Below the pieces are notes generated by a model that was given only the letters and a program-made list of their open reading frames with translations, did not search any database and was not told the origin of the DNA. 64,000 nt of DNA from Citrifermentans bremense (GTDB lineage Bacteria; Desulfobacterota; Desulfuromonadia; Geobacterales; Geobacteraceae): NCBI RefSeq assembly GCF_014218275.1, contig NZ_AP023213.1, positions 3,078,001 to 3,142,000 on the forward strand, in the 5' to 3' direction. Within the stretch, counting starts at the first letter, position 1. Each line of letters begins with the position of its first letter. The position numbers were made by a program, and so were the translations under genes. Shown here one piece after another: positions 53,911 to 61,966 of the stretch.

Positions 53911-54932
53911 TCGTGCAACTTGTTGAAGAAGCAGCCAATTCCGGAGCGAGGCTCGAACCGGCCGTTGCTGCCATCGGGATGAGCATCCGCACCTTTCAGC
54001 GCTGGGGTCTGCAAGCAGACGGGGCAGACCGACGGCGTGGACCAAGTTCCAGTCCGGCCAACAAGCTTGCTCCGTTGGAGCGGCAGAAGATCATCGCGAT
54101 CGCGAACTCTCCGGCGTTTAGGGACCTTTCGCCGAAGCAGATCGTGCCGCAACTGGCCGACCAAGGTGTCTACGTGGCGTCGGAATCAAGCTTCTACCGT
54201 GTGCTTCGAGAAGAGGGAGAAATAAAGCACCGGGAACCGTCTCGCCCGGCCACAAAACATAAGACCAAAGAACATGTGGCGACCGGCCCCTGCCAGGTCT
54301 GGTCCTGGGATATCACCTATCTAAAAAGCCCTATTGTTGGGCAGTTCTTCTACCTCTACCTGATCATGGATGTCTGGAGTCGCAAGATCGTGGCTGCCAC
54401 TGTTTTTTCAAAAGAGTGCAATGACTACAGTGCAAAGCTGTTCTTGCAAACCTGTTACAGGCTCGGAATTGATCCCGCAGGGCTGGTCCTTCACTCAGAT
54501 AATGGCGGCCCGATGAAGGGGGCGACCATGCTGGCAACCCTGCAGCGACTTGGGGTGGTACCTTCGTTCAGCAGGCCACAGGTCAGTGACGACAACCCTT
54601 ACTCGGAATCGCTGTTCCGAACCATGAAGTACAGACCTGGTTACCCGAGCCAACCATTTTCGAGCCTGGACGCCGCCCAAGCTTGGGTAGATGGTTTTGT
54701 CGGCTGGTACAACACCGAGCATCTGCACAGCGGCATCCGCTTCGTCACCCCCGACGACCGTCACTTCGGCCGGGAGAACGCTATTCTCACCCGCCGAAAG
54801 GAACTCTACGAGAAGGCCCGTCAGCAAAACCCTGACCGGTGGTCGAAGGGCATCCGGAATTGGGACCCGGTGGAGGCCGTTTTTCTTAATCCTGAACCAC
54901 CGGCGGAAGCCATCCTGCTCGCCGCCGCTTAA
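53907..54932 (+). CDS. IS3-family OrfB transposase (DDE)
   Basis: 341 aa. The catalytic core has VWSWDITYLKSP (first Asp), LVLHSDNGGPMKG (second Asp) and DDNPYSESLFRTMKYRPG (Glu), then WVDGFVGWYNTEHLHSGI, a typical C-terminal IS3 pattern. All three acids are present, so it should be active. A direct start overlapping OrfA, not the usual -1 frameshift signal, is seen. Confidence 0.92.
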   Translation: MIVQLVEEAANSGARLEPAVAAIGMSIRTFQRWGLQADGADRRRGPSSSPANKLAPLERQKIIAIANSPAFRDLSPKQIVPQLADQGVYVASESSFYRVLREEGEIKHREPSRPATKHKTKEHVATGPCQVWSWDITYLKSPIVGQFFYLYLIMDVWSRKIVAATVFSKECNDYSAKLFLQTCYRLGIDPAGLVLHSDNGGPMKGATMLATLQRLGVVPSFSRPQVSDDNPYSESLFRTMKYRPGYPSQPFSSLDAAQAWVDGFVGWYNTEHLHSGIRFVTPDDRHFGRENAILTRRKELYEKARQQNPDRWSKGIRNWDPVEAVFLNPEPPAEAILLAAA

Positions 54933-54961
54933 ATTCAGCAGAGGCGACAACTACCTTGACA

Positions 54962-56163
54962 CCCGCCGCTATGATCCGACCGATGAGCATTGACAGAAAG
55001 CCCGCGGGTAAATACCCGCTTGGGTGCCCATGCGTCAAGTAACCGGAAGCCTGCCCTATTTCGAAAGCTTCTTTATCGCGCTGTTCAGCACTCCACATGC
55101 GATAGACGTAAGGGGACTGGACGAAGAGACCAATTGGCGCGACCCTCATTACAGCTCCGCAGCCTTTACTGGTGTTGTGCCAAGTGCAATCTGTAAGGAG
55201 CCGGACTCGACCGTCCTGCAAGGCTGAAATGCAGGTCGTGCCTGGAGCCCGACGACTGAACAGCTCACGGCAGTTAATGAGCCATCCGCTGCCCCCTACT
55301 TCCCCAAATTGCTTCTCCTGTGTTATTAGCCAACGCTGATAGGCGTGGTGGATCATAGAGGGAAACGTAGGACCGATACCCTTCTCATTTGCCTTACAGC
55401 ATGCCCGAAGCAAACCTTCCGCGGTAAAAAGTGCCATCTGGGTGTCGTCCGTGATGGCACCTGCCCTGCCATAAGCCTTATCGTAAGTTCGAAGGCCGCC
55501 CTTACCGTACTTCTCTCTGATTTGGGCGAGAGTAGAGAATTCGATAGGCGCCCCAAGCGCATCGCCTATTGCACCTCCGAGCATGCAGCCTAGAAAATGC
55601 TCCAGATTTCTGCGTTGATTGTTTCTGAAGTAGGTGTGTATGTAATTTTCCTGTTCCAACGTTTCAATCGCGCCAGGACGAGCACCTCTTATGAGGGATA
55701 TTGCCTCCTCCGGCTCCATCCCAAAATCGCTCAGTAACATGGCTGCGAACAGCCCAGTCCTCCCCAACCCTCCTCGACAATGGATTACGATACCCTTGCC
55801 TTTGCAAAGTAATTCGGTAATACGGCCACGGCACCCTTGCAGGGCGCGGTCGAACCTGTCATCTGGAATGCTGCCGTCAACTATGGGCAAGTGGAACCAC
55901 TCAAGGCCAGAATCTATGACGGTTTGCCGGAAATCTGGGACATGAAGCTCCGCAAACTCATGCTCTTCAACCAACGTTACGAGTGCGACTGCTCCCCAAT
56001 CGATGATTGCCGATAAATCCTTTTCAAGATCTCGGTTCCAATGCCCTGAATATAACCCAGGCCCTTTTTTCCCAGGGCAGAATGTCATTCCTATCTTCGT
56101 ACCAACAATTGGAAGGGTGATTGTTCCTATCTGAATCGGGTGGGAGTCGCTCGTTTTTACCAC
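54962..56163 (-). pseudogene. Dual-specificity phosphatase fused to ADP-ribosylglycohydrolase, interrupted
   Basis: About 400 codons from GTG 56163 (GGAGG 6 bp ahead). Residues 1-175 form a DSP/CDKN3-like phosphatase: LPIVDGSIPDDRF (general acid Asp) and VIHCRGGLGRTGLF (Cys-x5-Arg). From about residue 190 the DraG fold begins: MLGGAIGDALGAPIEF, AITDDTQMALFTAEG, SKGCGAVMRVAPIG, LTHGHPSGYLPAG. The IS then cuts it before the second metal motif (52769-53220). Uncut it would be ~550 aa, able to remove phosphate and ADP-ribose. Confidence 0.85.
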
Positions 56164-56506
56164 GCACACCTCCTTTATACTTTTCTCTAAAATCTAACAC
56201 ATCAGTGCGACAGAAAAAGTCACACTAGTACATACCTCAGCGAGATAGCCCCTTTGATCCCGATATTTTTCCCATCGAAGACAGCCCAGTGCGATGTCGC
56301 CGCCTAACATGGTGAGAGATTAGTCTAACAAAAGTATGCGCGCCAGAGACATCCGGGTCGCCTCAAAAGTGGGGTCACCTCTATCGGCCATAGCCTCTGT
56401 GGACAATTGTCCCCATATAAAAACATCAATTTTCTAGTGGTTGGGCCGAAAAATATTCTCTGAGAGGCGGATACGCACAACAAAGTGCCCCTTGAGGAGG
56501 AACAGT
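56164..56506. promoter_or_regulatory. Divergent promoter region of the ZorAB-like operon
   Basis: About 340 bp with no gene. It includes a perfect 12-bp palindrome, GGACAATTGTCC at 56401-56412, followed by a CATATAAAA stretch. The operon start at 56507 has GAGGAGG 5 bp ahead. The palindrome is a plausible operator. Confidence 0.5.
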
Positions 56507-57166
56507 ATGGCCAAAACTGCTCTAATGATTTTGGAAAGCCCATGGTGGGAGATCGATGAGAACCCAGGGAGAGCGTCCGTCTTCCCGTTCTTCCACGGCT
56601 TGGAGCGCCTCGATGACAATGTAAAGGTCTACCACACCACCTTCTATGAAGGAAAAAGCTTCAGACTCGCGCTAGAAGACCTCAGTAACACTAGTAGGTT
56701 CAATCGCCTTTTTCTCTACATTGCCTCTCATGGTAACACCCGAATGATCGGAAAGGTCCCCCTGACAGCTGTCATCGATGCGATCAAGTCATGCGCCAGT
56801 TGCTCCAACATCGAGGGGCTAATCATTGGGTCTTGCCTTGCGGGGATGCAGGTCGACCTTCTCAAAGAAGCGATCACTGGAACTAGCCTGGTCTGGGCGA
56901 TGGGATATGCCGGTTATGTGGATTGGTTTACCTCAACGCTCATCGATCTTGCGGTGATGAGAGGGATGCTCGGAGCCACCAAAAGGCAATTAGGCGACCG
57001 GGACCTGTTATTCCAACGCTTTCGTCAGGCTATCGCGCGATTTGATCTCGATTACGCCTTAGCGACTGACCTCGATGACAAGGAACTCTCGCTAAGGAAG
57101 GCGGTTTCCCTTGTAATCCAACCCAAAAACGTCCAGGGGGCTAAGCCGGTCAGCATGTCACTTTAG
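56507..57166 (+). CDS. Caspase-like (CHAT/clan CD) cysteine protease
   Basis: 219 aa from ATG 56507. The fold pattern LFLYIASHGN (His75 in Ser-His-Gly) and GLIIGSCLAG (Cys110) matches the catalytic dyad of caspase-like proteases: strand-H-G and strand-x-C-x-G, 35 residues apart. A further hydrophobic strand LVWAMGYAGY follows. There is no signal peptide or fused sensor domain. It is the first gene of the operon, 58 bp before the AAA+ gene. By analogy with bacterial gasdermin loci, it may cleave the membrane-active protein encoded two genes on. Confidence 0.78.
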   Translation: MAKTALMILESPWWEIDENPGRASVFPFFHGLERLDDNVKVYHTTFYEGKSFRLALEDLSNTSRFNRLFLYIASHGNTRMIGKVPLTAVIDAIKSCASCSNIEGLIIGSCLAGMQVDLLKEAITGTSLVWAMGYAGYVDWFTSTLIDLAVMRGMLGATKRQLGDRDLLFQRFRQAIARFDLDYALATDLDDKELSLRKAVSLVIQPKNVQGAKPVSMSL

Positions 57167-57224
57167 GGCCCAAGTTGGAGCGGCACCCACAAGAGGATGA
57201 CAAAAGCTGGGTACAGGAGAACAC

Positions 57225-58250
57225 ATGACAAAGCAGGAACGGGTGGCAGAAGATCTGGAGAATACTGAAACAGAAGATCTCGGGCTGTTGCCTGACGCCC
57301 AGAATTTGGTGAGAAAGTACCCCCCTGAGCACGTCGCAGAACGGGATAAAGCGGATCCTCCACCCGTCAAGTTCACTTCAAAAGTCCCAAGATTTCTTCT
57401 AGATAAAGACCTGATCCTTCCTGCCTCGACTACCAACGAGATTCGAGAGGCAATTACCAAAGTCCGCTACCACTCCATGATCTATGAGCAATGGGGGTTC
57501 GGATCTGTCGATCCGGTTGGCAAGGGGTGTGTGCTCAACTTCTACGGTCCGCCAGGGACCGGTAAGTCCCGGGCCGCCGAGGCGCTTGCAGGCGAGTTCG
57601 CCATGCCCTTTCTCAAGGTGGATCTCGCGGAACTCGAAAGTAAATTCATGGGCGACACCGCGAAGAACCTGCGTGAGGCATTCCGTCAAGCATCCCACGA
57701 GGGGGCACTCTTGTTTTTCGATGAGGCGGACACGGTGCTGGGCAAACGCCTTTCTTCCGTTACCCAGGGGGTAGACGCCGAGATAAATCTTACCCGCTCA
57801 ACGATGTTGATGGAGATGGATGATTTTCACGGCATTCTGGCATTCGCCAGCAATTTCCCTGAAAACTATGACGCAGCCTTCCGCCGACGTATCTCCCACC
57901 ACATCCGATTCGACCTCCCGGACCCACCCGCCCGCGAAAGGTTGTGGGCCTATCACCTAGTTGAGGGAATCCCCCTTCGGGATGAGCGGGAAATTTTGAT
58001 CCGCGAGTTGGCAGAGAGATCTGAGGGGCTATCAGGAGGCTACATACTGCAATGCCTAAGATTAGCTTTACCGATGGCGGTGAACACCGCCGCCCCGGCC
58101 TCAAGCTTTTTGACTCGGGAGCACCTGTTAAAGGCACTCGACCTGGTGCGCCGCGGCATGCGGGAGGTCGGCACCGATGTACAAGAGAGACTCCAGAAGA
58201 CGCGAGAAATGTACGGGATACGTAAAACGTCGCCTGAAGCAGATAAATAG
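57225..58250 (+). CDS. AAA+ ATPase (FtsH/Cdc48 type)
   Basis: 341 aa. A 90-residue N-terminal part precedes GPPGTGKS (108-115, Walker A), LLFFDEAD (162-169, Walker B), FASN (sensor 1, Asn210) and FRRRISHHI (arginine fingers, 219-222). The C-terminal lid (LRELAERSEGLSGGYILQ-type) is typical of the classic AAA clade. No protease or membrane domain. It may unfold or remodel a partner, for example the glycine-zipper or channel proteins, or switch the protease on. Confidence 0.88.
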   Translation: MTKQERVAEDLENTETEDLGLLPDAQNLVRKYPPEHVAERDKADPPPVKFTSKVPRFLLDKDLILPASTTNEIREAITKVRYHSMIYEQWGFGSVDPVGKGCVLNFYGPPGTGKSRAAEALAGEFAMPFLKVDLAELESKFMGDTAKNLREAFRQASHEGALLFFDEADTVLGKRLSSVTQGVDAEINLTRSTMLMEMDDFHGILAFASNFPENYDAAFRRRISHHIRFDLPDPPARERLWAYHLVEGIPLRDEREILIRELAERSEGLSGGYILQCLRLALPMAVNTAAPASSFLTREHLLKALDLVRRGMREVGTDVQERLQKTREMYGIRKTSPEADK

Positions 58251-58285
58251 GAACACGCAGGCATATTATCGATTAGGGAGGGGTT

Positions 58286-59554
58286 ATGGGCCTGTTAAGC
58301 AGGGTTTGCAGCGCGGTTGGAGGTGCTATCTCTAGTGTCGGGAGTGCAATCTCTAGCGGGATCTCGGCGGTAGCCTCGGGTGTGCGCGGTGTTTTTTCGG
58401 CCGGCCTTGAGGCAGTAAAGCAGGCAGGAGCTGCGATCGTCAACGTGACCAGGAATGTCCTGGGCGAAAAGAGTAGAAACTGGTTTGGCATACTTTTCGA
58501 AGGGGTCAAAGGCGCCATCAAGGGTGGAGTGGAAGGCTTCCACGAGGGTGGCCTTTGGGGCGCTATAAAGGGGGCCTGCAAAGGGGGGTGGGAGGCCGCC
58601 AAGACGGAATACCTGCGCCAGAAGAGCGAGGAGGCAGAAGAGGAGGCCTATCGCCAGTACCAGCGCAGAAAGGCGCGGGAGGAGGAACACCGCCAGGAGC
58701 CTCCCATCGACATTTCCCACGATAAGGAGCTCATGGCACTAGCAACGGCAGTGAACGAGTTCCTACCTACGCTTTCGACAAAATTCAAAATGGCAAACAC
58801 CGAGCTTGTATCGAATTTTTCGGAATACCTTAGGGTAGACATATCGATGGCCTTCATTGCCGATATCGCCGAAAGACTCAGCGAGATCGATTCAATCGCT
58901 GAAGTATCTCCTGGAGACCGGCGCCTGATCGCTCTGGTGAGCAAGCTCATCATGGACCAGGACATGAGCGAGGCGGAACTCCAGGAGTTCGACAGCATGG
59001 TGAAACAGCGCTACAAAAAAAGCCTACTACTCATGGGCTCAGAGCGTTTGTTCGGGATCTGGACCGGCGAGGAGAGGGCCATGTCCAGGTGCATCGAGAA
59101 TAACAATAAGCAGCTCGCACTCCTAGAAGTCCGCATAGGAGCCCTTGAGAATTATAAAAAATACGGGAAGACACTGGATCCTAACCAGACAGAACAGCTT
59201 GAGAAGATGCGTCATGAGCATGACACCATCAATGGACATCAGAAAAATGACTCTGCCTACTACAAGGATCTGAGGATCGTAACGGGAGCATCAGAGGGTC
59301 TCCTGCACCAGGCGGAGTGCGACGACCGCGGGGAAGCCGTGCGGGCTGCGGAGCGCGCGCGCATGGATCGCGCAGGGGCGATCTTGGAAAATATGGTTCG
59401 CGATATGGAGACGGTGCGCAAAACCCGAAAGCTGGTGCTGAGTGAACCGGACCGCATGACCCTAACACAGTTTGCAGACTTATATATGCCTGGGGCGATC
59501 AAACGACAGAAAGATAACACCAACGAATACATAGTCGCGGAGGTAACGGCATGA
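58286..59554 (+). CDS. Glycine-zipper protein, candidate membrane-active effector
   Basis: 422 aa. Residues 1-45 alternate Gly/Ser/Ala with hydrophobics (AVGGAISSVGSAISSG, ISAVASGVRGVF), and residues 67-100 again (GVKGAIKGGVEGFHEGG, LWGAIKGACKGGW), a glycine-zipper pattern seen in membrane-inserting and pore proteins. A charged helix (EEAEEEAYRQYQRRKAREEE) and a long helical body follow. Not homologous to anything I recognise. It overlaps the ZorA-like gene by 4 bp. Effector, regulator of the channel or structural subunit are all possible. Confidence 0.65.
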   Translation: MGLLSRVCSAVGGAISSVGSAISSGISAVASGVRGVFSAGLEAVKQAGAAIVNVTRNVLGEKSRNWFGILFEGVKGAIKGGVEGFHEGGLWGAIKGACKGGWEAAKTEYLRQKSEEAEEEAYRQYQRRKAREEEHRQEPPIDISHDKELMALATAVNEFLPTLSTKFKMANTELVSNFSEYLRVDISMAFIADIAERLSEIDSIAEVSPGDRRLIALVSKLIMDQDMSEAELQEFDSMVKQRYKKSLLLMGSERLFGIWTGEERAMSRCIENNNKQLALLEVRIGALENYKKYGKTLDPNQTEQLEKMRHEHDTINGHQKNDSAYYKDLRIVTGASEGLLHQAECDDRGEAVRAAERARMDRAGAILENMVRDMETVRKTRKLVLSEPDRMTLTQFADLYMPGAIKRQKDNTNEYIVAEVTA

Positions 59555-61269
59555 GCGGGGAACTGCAACAACTGCTCGCATTCTTGCTGCCGAGAAGCCC
59601 TCTTGACTTCTTGTTCTTCATCATCCTTTTAGGCTGGATGGGGTACAGCCTGTATGCAGCTAATCAGGTGGTGAAGCGTTTCCCAGCCCTAATCGAAAGT
59701 TCCCCGCTCTTCAAGCATATCGATACCGGGAATGCCCATGATCTCATGCTGGCTGCGCGAGTCCCTCGATGGGACAACGTGGTGGACAACGCTCCGGGGT
59801 TTGCACTCGTCCTCGGCCTTCTTGGCACCTTCCTAGGTATCGGACTTGCGATCAATCATGCAGGCCAGATCCTCGGTCAACTGAGCCAAGCAGGAACCGA
59901 AGCTGCAGATATAACAAAGAGCATTGCTAACCTAAAGCCCATGCTCATGGAGATCGGACTAAAGTTCAAAAGCAGTGCCTGGGGCATCATGACTCACATC
60001 GCCCTAAGGGTCCTCATCCCAAGGTATTTTGAGATCGACAGGAAACGGGCTGAGGCGGTGCTGAAGGAATTGCAGGATGACGCCAACAGGAATAAGGAAG
60101 ACGCTCGGACCGTCATGCAGTTGGAACAGGAAGCTCGGGAACGTCAGTTCCGGGAGACGGCAATAACGAATCAGTTGCTGAAGAGCCTGGTCGTTGCGGC
60201 CCAAAGGAACGAAGAGCAGAGCAGCATCCAGAACCGCAACATCATTACGGCCATAACGAACCTTCGTGAGGGAGCCGAAGAAGTTGCGATGCGATCGCAC
60301 CAGGAGACACTGCTGGAGCTCAGAACACTGGGGGAGAATCTCGTTGATCTGCTGGAATGCAGCAGGAATACTGAGGAGAGTCTTAAGGTAATCAAGAATT
60401 TCGGTAAACAGGTGGATAAGCTGGGTGGTTCGGTAAACATCTTTGCCGATAAGATCACGGAATTCAAGGAGGAAACCCGTCAGGTCTTGGAAGACATGGA
60501 CGAAAGTCTTAAATCTTCCATTCAGGGGGTCGATACCACGGTAAACGCCATGAGTACCAGGATCGACGCAGTGCTCAAATCCTTTAGTAAAAATATGAGC
60601 GATACCATCGACAACCTGAAAATCAACATGAATAGCTCAACCGAAAGGTTGAATGGAACAGTCGTTGAAATGAAGGATTCAATGACTAAGACCATTTTAA
60701 GCTTTAACGACAAAGTAACGGAGACACTTGATGCTGCAGGCGAAAAAATTTCTGAATCCAGCCGCAGCATTGAGAAGCAGGTCAATCTGCTTTCCGATCA
60801 ACTCGGCCTTGCACTGAAGAAGGTCTTTGATGCTCTTGAGACAACCAACAAGGTCACGATCGAAATGGAAAAACATTACGAGCAGATGGCTTTGGTCTTC
60901 AAAAGTTATGAGAAGTCCAATGATCGTATGATGGACCAGATTATAGAAATGACGAGCAACAGTGCACGTTACAGTACGGAGATCGCCGACATGTCAGAGA
61001 ATCTCGCAGTAACCTTTGGAGCCGGCGGGGAAATCGCAATCAAGCTGGACCAACTGGTCCGAGAGCACCAGGGCGACATGAACCAGTTGCAGCAGATAAC
61101 CGCAGCCATTGACGGCGTTAGAACGACCATGCCTGTTACCAACCAGGCCATTGTGCAAAAACTGGAAGGGCTTCTTGACGCCTCACACGGCATAAAGGCT
61201 GTTTCGCTCGACGCCCTGCAGAGCTTGCTGAAGATCCACGAGAACATGCAAAGGACGGCATCAGCATGA
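59551..61269 (+). CDS. ZorA-like MotA/TolQ/ExbB proton-channel protein with long coiled-coil tail
   Basis: 572 aa. TM1 about 18-36 (FLFFIILLGWMGYSLYA), TM2 about 82-102 (PGFALVLGLLGTFLGIGL, the MotA/ExbB signature), ITKSIANLKPMLMEIG, then TM3 about 143-157. Residues 160-572 have no TM and are heptad-rich, giving a long intracellular tail as in ZorA of Zorya. ATG overlaps the previous stop (ATGA), and its own stop overlaps the ZorB-like start. It should form a 5:2 peptidoglycan-anchored motor with the next protein, driven by ion flow. Confidence 0.85.
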   Translation: MSGELQQLLAFLLPRSPLDFLFFIILLGWMGYSLYAANQVVKRFPALIESSPLFKHIDTGNAHDLMLAARVPRWDNVVDNAPGFALVLGLLGTFLGIGLAINHAGQILGQLSQAGTEAADITKSIANLKPMLMEIGLKFKSSAWGIMTHIALRVLIPRYFEIDRKRAEAVLKELQDDANRNKEDARTVMQLEQEARERQFRETAITNQLLKSLVVAAQRNEEQSSIQNRNIITAITNLREGAEEVAMRSHQETLLELRTLGENLVDLLECSRNTEESLKVIKNFGKQVDKLGGSVNIFADKITEFKEETRQVLEDMDESLKSSIQGVDTTVNAMSTRIDAVLKSFSKNMSDTIDNLKINMNSSTERLNGTVVEMKDSMTKTILSFNDKVTETLDAAGEKISESSRSIEKQVNLLSDQLGLALKKVFDALETTNKVTIEMEKHYEQMALVFKSYEKSNDRMMDQIIEMTSNSARYSTEIADMSENLAVTFGAGGEIAIKLDQLVREHQGDMNQLQQITAAIDGVRTTMPVTNQAIVQKLEGLLDASHGIKAVSLDALQSLLKIHENMQRTASA

Positions 61270-61898
61270 GCCACGACACCCAAGGTGAATGGATTTCCAT
61301 AGGCGACTTCATGGCTGGCATTGTCGGCGTGCTGATCCTCTTTTTCATTATGGCAGTGCTCATATCGGTGGCAGCACGTGCCGAGGCCGAGCAGAGGAAA
61401 AAAGTCGGCATCACCAAAGTAATGAAATCGCTGAAAACCGTGCTTGCCAAGGAACATATGGACGGGATTGAACTATTACCGGACCGCGGAACCCTGCGTC
61501 TACAGGACAGTTCTTTTGCCAGCGGCAGCGCCTGTCTGGATGCAGACGCCGGCGCATTGCTAAGCCAGAAGATGGCCTCCATTGCAGAGGAGGCCCTTCT
61601 TAGCGACAGCAGCCTGTCCATCCAGATCGAAGGGCACAGCGACTCCAACCCGGTGAACCACATCGCCACGGATCCAAAACTGTACTGCGCAGTCTTCGAC
61701 GATAACCACACCCTTTCCGCCGGGCGTGCCAGGGAAGCCAGAAAGGCACTAATCGAGGGGTTCCACAAGAAGGACATAAGCGCGAGGATTTCCGTAGTAG
61801 GCTACGGTCCTGATCGCCCCCTGGACCCGGAGGACATGACCAGTGCCCGCAACCGTCGGGTGGAAATCAAATTCGTGCAGAGCGTCCAAGCTCAGTGA
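61266..61898 (+). CDS. ZorB-like MotB/OmpA-domain protein
   Basis: 210 aa. A short cytoplasmic start, then SIGDFMAGIVGVLILFFIM with Asp14 at the head of the TM, the proton-carrying acid of MotB/ExbD/ZorB. The periplasmic OmpA-like domain has IQIEGHSDSNPV (123-130), LSAGRAREARKAL (150-162), VGYGPDRPL (178-186) and NRRVEI (196-201), the peptidoglycan-binding set. It completes a ZorAB-type stator with the gene it overlaps. Confidence 0.88.
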   Translation: MSHDTQGEWISIGDFMAGIVGVLILFFIMAVLISVAARAEAEQRKKVGITKVMKSLKTVLAKEHMDGIELLPDRGTLRLQDSSFASGSACLDADAGALLSQKMASIAEEALLSDSSLSIQIEGHSDSNPVNHIATDPKLYCAVFDDNHTLSAGRAREARKALIEGFHKKDISARISVVGYGPDRPLDPEDMTSARNRRVEIKFVQSVQAQ

Positions 61899-61966
61899 CC
61901 CGGCAGGCAGCGCGACACACTAGCTGAATGCCGAAGCTATAGGATTTCCCAAAGGAGGATGCGTGC

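Larger units (their letters stand above)
53223..54961 (+). mobile_element. Complete IS3-family insertion sequence
   Basis: 1739 bp bounded by ~23-bp imperfect inverted ends that share TGTCA and TAGTTGTCGCCTCTG, starting at 53223 and ending at 54961. It carries OrfA and OrfB and looks functional. No target-site duplication is evident. Deleting exactly these bases restores the frame of the glycohydrolase gene it interrupts. Confidence 0.85.
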
